Origin: Thermostichus sp047462415
Lineage (GTDB): Bacteria; Cyanobacteriota; Cyanobacteriia; Thermostichales; Thermostichaceae
Reading direction: 5' to 3'
DNA: 64,000 nucleotides
NCBI RefSeq assembly: GCF_047462415.1
Contig: NZ_JANSJE010000014.1
Coordinates: 19,636 to 83,635 of the forward strand
The position numbers were made by a program, and so were the translations under genes. Shown one piece after another: positions 61,027-64,000 of this stretch (the stretch's first letter is position 1; every line of letters starts with the position of its first letter). The notes beneath the pieces were generated by a model that worked only from the letters and a program-made list of their open reading frames with translations, did not search any database and was not told the DNA's origin.

Positions 61027-61395
61027 ATGTATATCTCGGCGGAGGATCTGCCACCGGATTTGCGTCAGATCATGTTGGCTGTTGAACAGGCAGCCCAGGC
61101 GAGGGCAGGAGCGTGTGTGGAGCTGTTGCTGCTCCTGCGGCTGCTGGAGGAGATGCACCGCGCAATCCTGGAGGGTGCCTTTCGGGAGGCTTTGCCCAAC
61201 ACCCGTCAAGCTTTGTATCGGGTGCTGCAGGATCTAGAGGAGGCGGGCGACTGGCCCTACCTGCCACGTCTGCATATCCAAGCCCTGATGCAACAACTGA
61301 AGGACTGGCCGCAGGGATCCCTGCCGGTGCCGCCCACTCCCCGTTCTGCAGGGGTTGTGGAAGTGGCGGAAAGCCCTAGCTGCCCCGAATCTTGA
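61027..61395 (+). CDS. Conserved cyanobacterial hypothetical protein
   Basis: 122 residues, predicted mostly helical (LLLLLRLLEEMHRAILEG, QALYRVLQDLEE) with a Pro/Ser-rich tail. Not recognised. ATG at 61027 follows a GTG two codons earlier. It lies between obgE and the YciO-type gene, all on the plus strand, 21 bases before the next start. Confidence 0.65.
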   Translation: MYISAEDLPPDLRQIMLAVEQAAQARAGACVELLLLLRLLEEMHRAILEGAFREALPNTRQALYRVLQDLEEAGDWPYLPRLHIQALMQQLKDWPQGSLPVPPTPRSAGVVEVAESPSCPES

Positions 61396-61416
61396 GATTT
61401 TGCTTTTTTCTCCCGA

Positions 61417-62112
61417 ATGGCCGAGTACTTTAAGCTCCATCCGCAGCATCCCCAGGCCCGCTCCATCCAACGGATTGCAGCCGCTCTGCGGGAAGGGGCG
61501 GTCATGCTCTACCCCACTGATACGGTCTATGCCATTGGCTGCGATGTCACCCACAAGCAGGCGGTAGAGCGGGTAAGGCGTCTCAAGCGGCTTTCCAACG
61601 ACAAGCCCCTCACCTTTTTGTGCCCTTCGCTTTCCCAAATTGCCCAGTACGCCCAGGTGAGCGATCCCGCCTATCGACTGATGCGGCGGCTGATCCCAGG
61701 CCCGTTTACGTTTCTGTTGCCGGCCACCAAGCTGGTGCCCAAGCTAGTCATGGATCCCAAGCGGAAAACCACTGGCATCCGCGTGCCCGATTCGGCCATC
61801 TGTCAGGCGCTGTTGGCCGAGTTAGGCAACCCCATCGTCTCCACCTCGGCCAAGCTGGGCGGGGATCCCGTTGGCTCTTTGGAGGTGGGTTTTGACTCTG
61901 TTGGGGATTGGGAAGAGGGGGGAATCTTTACCGCCGAGGAAATGCGACAGTTGGAGAAACAGGTGGATCTGGTGCTGGATGACGAGGCTCCCTATCGGGC
62001 CCAGGTCTCGACGGTCATCGATCTCACGGGGCCGGAGCCCCTGTTGGTGCGGGCAGGCCTGGGGTACGAGCAGGTGGCAGAGCTCAGGCGGGTGGAAGAG
62101 CTGACTGGCTGA
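61417..62112 (+). CDS. Sua5/YciO/YrdC-family protein
   Basis: 231 residues. The YrdC-like domain begins IAAALREGAVMLYPTDTVYA and has KRLSNDKPLTFLCP and the STSAKLGGDP motif. Family members bind ATP and tRNA and form the threonylcarbamoyl-adenylate for t6A37. The wording here is closer to YciO than to Sua5, as the linker and C-terminal Sua5 domain are missing. Confidence 0.87.
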   Translation: MAEYFKLHPQHPQARSIQRIAAALREGAVMLYPTDTVYAIGCDVTHKQAVERVRRLKRLSNDKPLTFLCPSLSQIAQYAQVSDPAYRLMRRLIPGPFTFLLPATKLVPKLVMDPKRKTTGIRVPDSAICQALLAELGNPIVSTSAKLGGDPVGSLEVGFDSVGDWEEGGIFTAEEMRQLEKQVDLVLDDEAPYRAQVSTVIDLTGPEPLLVRAGLGYEQVAELRRVEELTG

Positions 62113-62185
62113 GGGCCGGGATCCCCCTTTCCCTACTCGGCTGCCACCAACTCCTAAAATAGGGTCGTGCTGCTGCGGTAAGCCC

Positions 62186-62791
62186 ATGCCTGGGTCTTTG
62201 GCTGAGCAAAAACTGGCCCTGTTGCGCCTGCTGGAGGTGGCCGACCGAGGCCGGAAGGTTTCCCCTGACCAGAAAGCCCAAATCTTGTCTCACATTGCTG
62301 CCCTGGAAGTGCTCAACCCCACCCCCAGGCCAACCTCTGCCCCTGAAAAGTTGGAGGGGAACTGGCTCACCCTATTTACCACCAGCACAGACCTGCTGCG
62401 GCTGGCCAAGTTGCCCTTTCTGACCACCGGCGAGATCTACCAGTGCATTCGGGCCAAAGCTGGACGGGTCTTCAACGTGGCGGAGATCCAGGGATCCGGT
62501 TGGCTGCCACGGGGAGTTTTGGCGGTGGCAGCCCGCTTCTACCCGGAGTCGGAACGCCGGGTCAGGGTCATTTTCGAGCGCTTTGTGCTCGGCTCCCAAG
62601 CGTTGATGAGCTACGAGATCGAGAGTTTTCTCCATTTGCTTGAACGGGCTCCAGAGCGGATCCCGGCGGTGAAGATCGACCTTCGCCGCCGCGAGCCAAC
62701 AGGCTGGCTGGACATTACCTATTTGGATGAAGACTTACGGATGGGTCGGGGCAGCGAGGGGAGTGTGTTCGTGCTCAAGCGGGTGAGTTGA
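62186..62791 (+). CDS. Fibrillin/PAP-family lipid-associated protein
   Basis: 201 residues. The PAP/fibrillin domain begins LEGNWLTLFTTSTDLLRL and contains GWLDITYLDEDLRMGRG near the C-terminus. In cyanobacteria fibrillins are thylakoid-associated and protect against light stress. The specific group is unclear. Confidence 0.85.
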   Translation: MPGSLAEQKLALLRLLEVADRGRKVSPDQKAQILSHIAALEVLNPTPRPTSAPEKLEGNWLTLFTTSTDLLRLAKLPFLTTGEIYQCIRAKAGRVFNVAEIQGSGWLPRGVLAVAARFYPESERRVRVIFERFVLGSQALMSYEIESFLHLLERAPERIPAVKIDLRRREPTGWLDITYLDEDLRMGRGSEGSVFVLKRVS

Positions 62792-62796
62792 GGCTG

Positions 62797-63702
62797 CTAG
62801 CTGGAGGTTCCAGAAGGCTCCTTTTCTGGGATCTCAGGGAGTGGCTTCTGGGCTAAGGTAGCGCCTATTTCTTGGAGAACCTGCAAGGCACGGTAGGACT
62901 GCCGTAAAACCTGCAGCTCCTGTTGAGTTTGCTCCAGTTGCCGAGCCCATTGGTCATGTTGAGAGCGCAACTGCCGATTCTCGCATTTTGTGCGCTGCAG
63001 GAGGCGCTTGAGCTTTTGCTGCTGCTGCTGGAGCTGGGCCCGCTCGGCTTCCGACTGCTGCAGTTGGATCCCTTGGCGTTCCAGCTCTATTTTTAGGGCG
63101 GTAACTTGCGATTGAAGCTGGCGGAGCTTTTGGTGCAGTTCCCGCCCTGGTGTGGGTTTGGCCGGTTTGGAGTTTGGGGAAGAGGGCGGGGGTGATGTTT
63201 GGAGATTTTGCAGATGCCGTTGCAACTGTTGGGCTTGGGCCTGCAGAACTCGGCACCGCTGCTGCTCACTGCGCAGTTGCGCTTGGGCGCGTTCGCAGGT
63301 TTGGATTTCGGCTTTCACCTGCTGCTTGATGCGGTCGAGGATCTTTTGGTGGCGGAGCTGGGTTTGGCGGATCTCCTCAGCCACTTGCAGAGGACGCGGA
63401 TCCACCTCGGGTCGCCGCGGCCTGCCACCGTGATCGGCGGGATCGAAGGGGGACACAGCCGCCAGCAGCGAGGCTCGAAAGTCAGGCCAGGAATGCGACT
63501 GCAGACCCATCTGAACCAGCCGCCAAACCCCGTAGGAGGCCCCAATTGCCGCTACCAGGCCAGGGATCCCGGCCAAGGACAGGGAAACCTTGGGCAGGGT
63601 CGGCAGGATCTGATCCAGCAGGCCCACCACCAATGCGAAGACAAAGAGCCCGCTCCCCGCGGCAGCGGCACCTGGGACCCAAGAGGAGCGGGAGGACATC
63701 AT
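62797..63702 (-). CDS. Membrane-anchored coiled-coil protein
   Basis: 301 residues. One or two N-terminal hydrophobic segments (about 12-34 and 41-60) are followed by a long coiled coil broken by a Pro/Ser-rich hinge (SPPPSSPNSKPAKPTPGRE), with Gln-rich heptads (LQQQQQKLKRLLQ) and a basic RRRP-type linker. No catalytic domain. Probably a structural scaffold in the membrane; function not known. Confidence 0.72.
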   Translation of the reverse strand: MMSSRSSWVPGAAAAGSGLFVFALVVGLLDQILPTLPKVSLSLAGIPGLVAAIGASYGVWRLVQMGLQSHSWPDFRASLLAAVSPFDPADHGGRPRRPEVDPRPLQVAEEIRQTQLRHQKILDRIKQQVKAEIQTCERAQAQLRSEQQRCRVLQAQAQQLQRHLQNLQTSPPPSSPNSKPAKPTPGRELHQKLRQLQSQVTALKIELERQGIQLQQSEAERAQLQQQQQKLKRLLQRTKCENRQLRSQHDQWARQLEQTQQELQVLRQSYRALQVLQEIGATLAQKPLPEIPEKEPSGTSS

Positions 63703-63814
63703 CGTTTTTGTTTATCAGAACCACCAGAGCGGGAGAACCAGGGCAGAGGTCAGGTTCAAAAATCACCTGTCTGCATCTCAGTTTATCCCACCGGCAACCT
63801 CTGTCTCTCATGAA

Positions 63815-64000
63815 CTACCCCACCGCGCAGGCGGGTGGGGTTTCCCCATCCGCTTTACGGCGAGATTTTTGTCTCTTCCTCTGCCCCAGTTGCTTCATCG
63901 TTCCCGTGTACCGGGTCTGTGTTCGCGAAGCGTGGCGGTAGCCACTAGTAGAGCTGAAGCATCCAAGACTCACGAGGCTGGTTCCCAGCCCCGGTTGCTG
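63815..64000 (-). mobile_element. Probable 3' end of an IS200/IS605-type element entering from the right
   Basis: A minus-strand frame is open from the window edge to a TAG at 63815, about 61 codons with a basic ending (MKQLGQRKRQKSRRKADG). A hairpin ACCCCACC/GGTGGGGT (63817-63841) overlaps the stop, and CATGAACTACCCCACC precedes it on the plus strand. This pattern is known at ends of TnpB-carrying IS200/IS605 elements. The gene extends beyond the window, so its identity is not confirmed. Confidence 0.4.

Overview
The window is a stretch of chromosome from a GC-rich, unicellular, thermophile-type cyanobacterium. Diagnostic genes are the beta-carboxysome operon (ccmK-ccmK-ccmL-ccmM-ccmN-ccmO), the NDH-1MS CO2-uptake genes (ndhF3-ndhD3-cupA), ndhO, plastocyanin, allophycocyanin subunits, a CP43/IsiA-type chlorophyll protein and a Ycf46 ATPase. 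The octamer GGGATCCC recurs throughout. The apcD4-apcB3-isiX trio and the overall gene style best match the hot-spring Synechococcus (A/B') lineage of Yellowstone mats. This assignment rests on recognition of families, not on a database search.

Layout. 1-11.8 kb is mostly housekeeping: the 3' part of a GT39 membrane glycosyltransferase, then on the minus strand yvcK, rapZ, nth, an RseP-type protease and a NifU-like scaffold, then on the plus strand a PIN-TRAM protein, a sensor kinase, rsmA, an SDR and sppA. 11.8-18.7 kb is an accessory block on the minus strand: a 1248-residue multi-PAS/GAF kinase, apcD4, apcB3 and isiX, corresponding to the low-light/far-red photoacclimation (LoLiP) cassette. 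18.7-31.4 kb is mixed: a serpin, a DUF192 lipoprotein, a desaturase-SDR fusion, a DUF4397 lipoprotein, thyX, a methyltransferase flanked by short repeats, a polyprenyl glycosylphosphotransferase, purC, a DUF2157 membrane protein, hemC and a YlqD-like protein. 31.5-36 kb carries a GT2 enzyme, ilvC and serS.

36.1-40.7 kb is the carboxysome operon on the minus strand, preceded by a leader with a long imperfect hairpin. 41.2-43.6 kb has an ECF-type ATPase, ftsQ, ndhO and a cyanobacterial hypothetical, all minus. 43.6-45.1 kb is a gene-poor island full of inverted repeats that look like decayed mobile-element ends. 45.1-49.5 kb has petE, small proteins, a K+ channel, a PHP phosphoesterase, an aminotransferase and tRNA-Cys. 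49.6-54.2 kb is ndhF3-ndhD3-cupA, functionally linked to the carboxysome operon because both raise CO2 supply to Rubisco. 54.3-63.7 kb is again housekeeping (a LpxB-like protein, thiE, ycf46, rpsA, obgE, a YciO-type protein, fibrillin). The last 200 bases look like the 3' end of an IS200/IS605-type element entering from the right.

The most noteworthy points are: the LoLiP cassette beside a kinase whose first GAF domain resembles a bilin-binding domain; an 11-nt perfect complement to the conserved Yfr1 sRNA core just upstream of a lipoprotein gene; a large hairpin in the ccm leader; a CcmM with four Rubisco-small-subunit-like repeats in which only the last carries a cysteine pair; and several families of dispersed repeats, one of which has extended the C-terminus of PurC.
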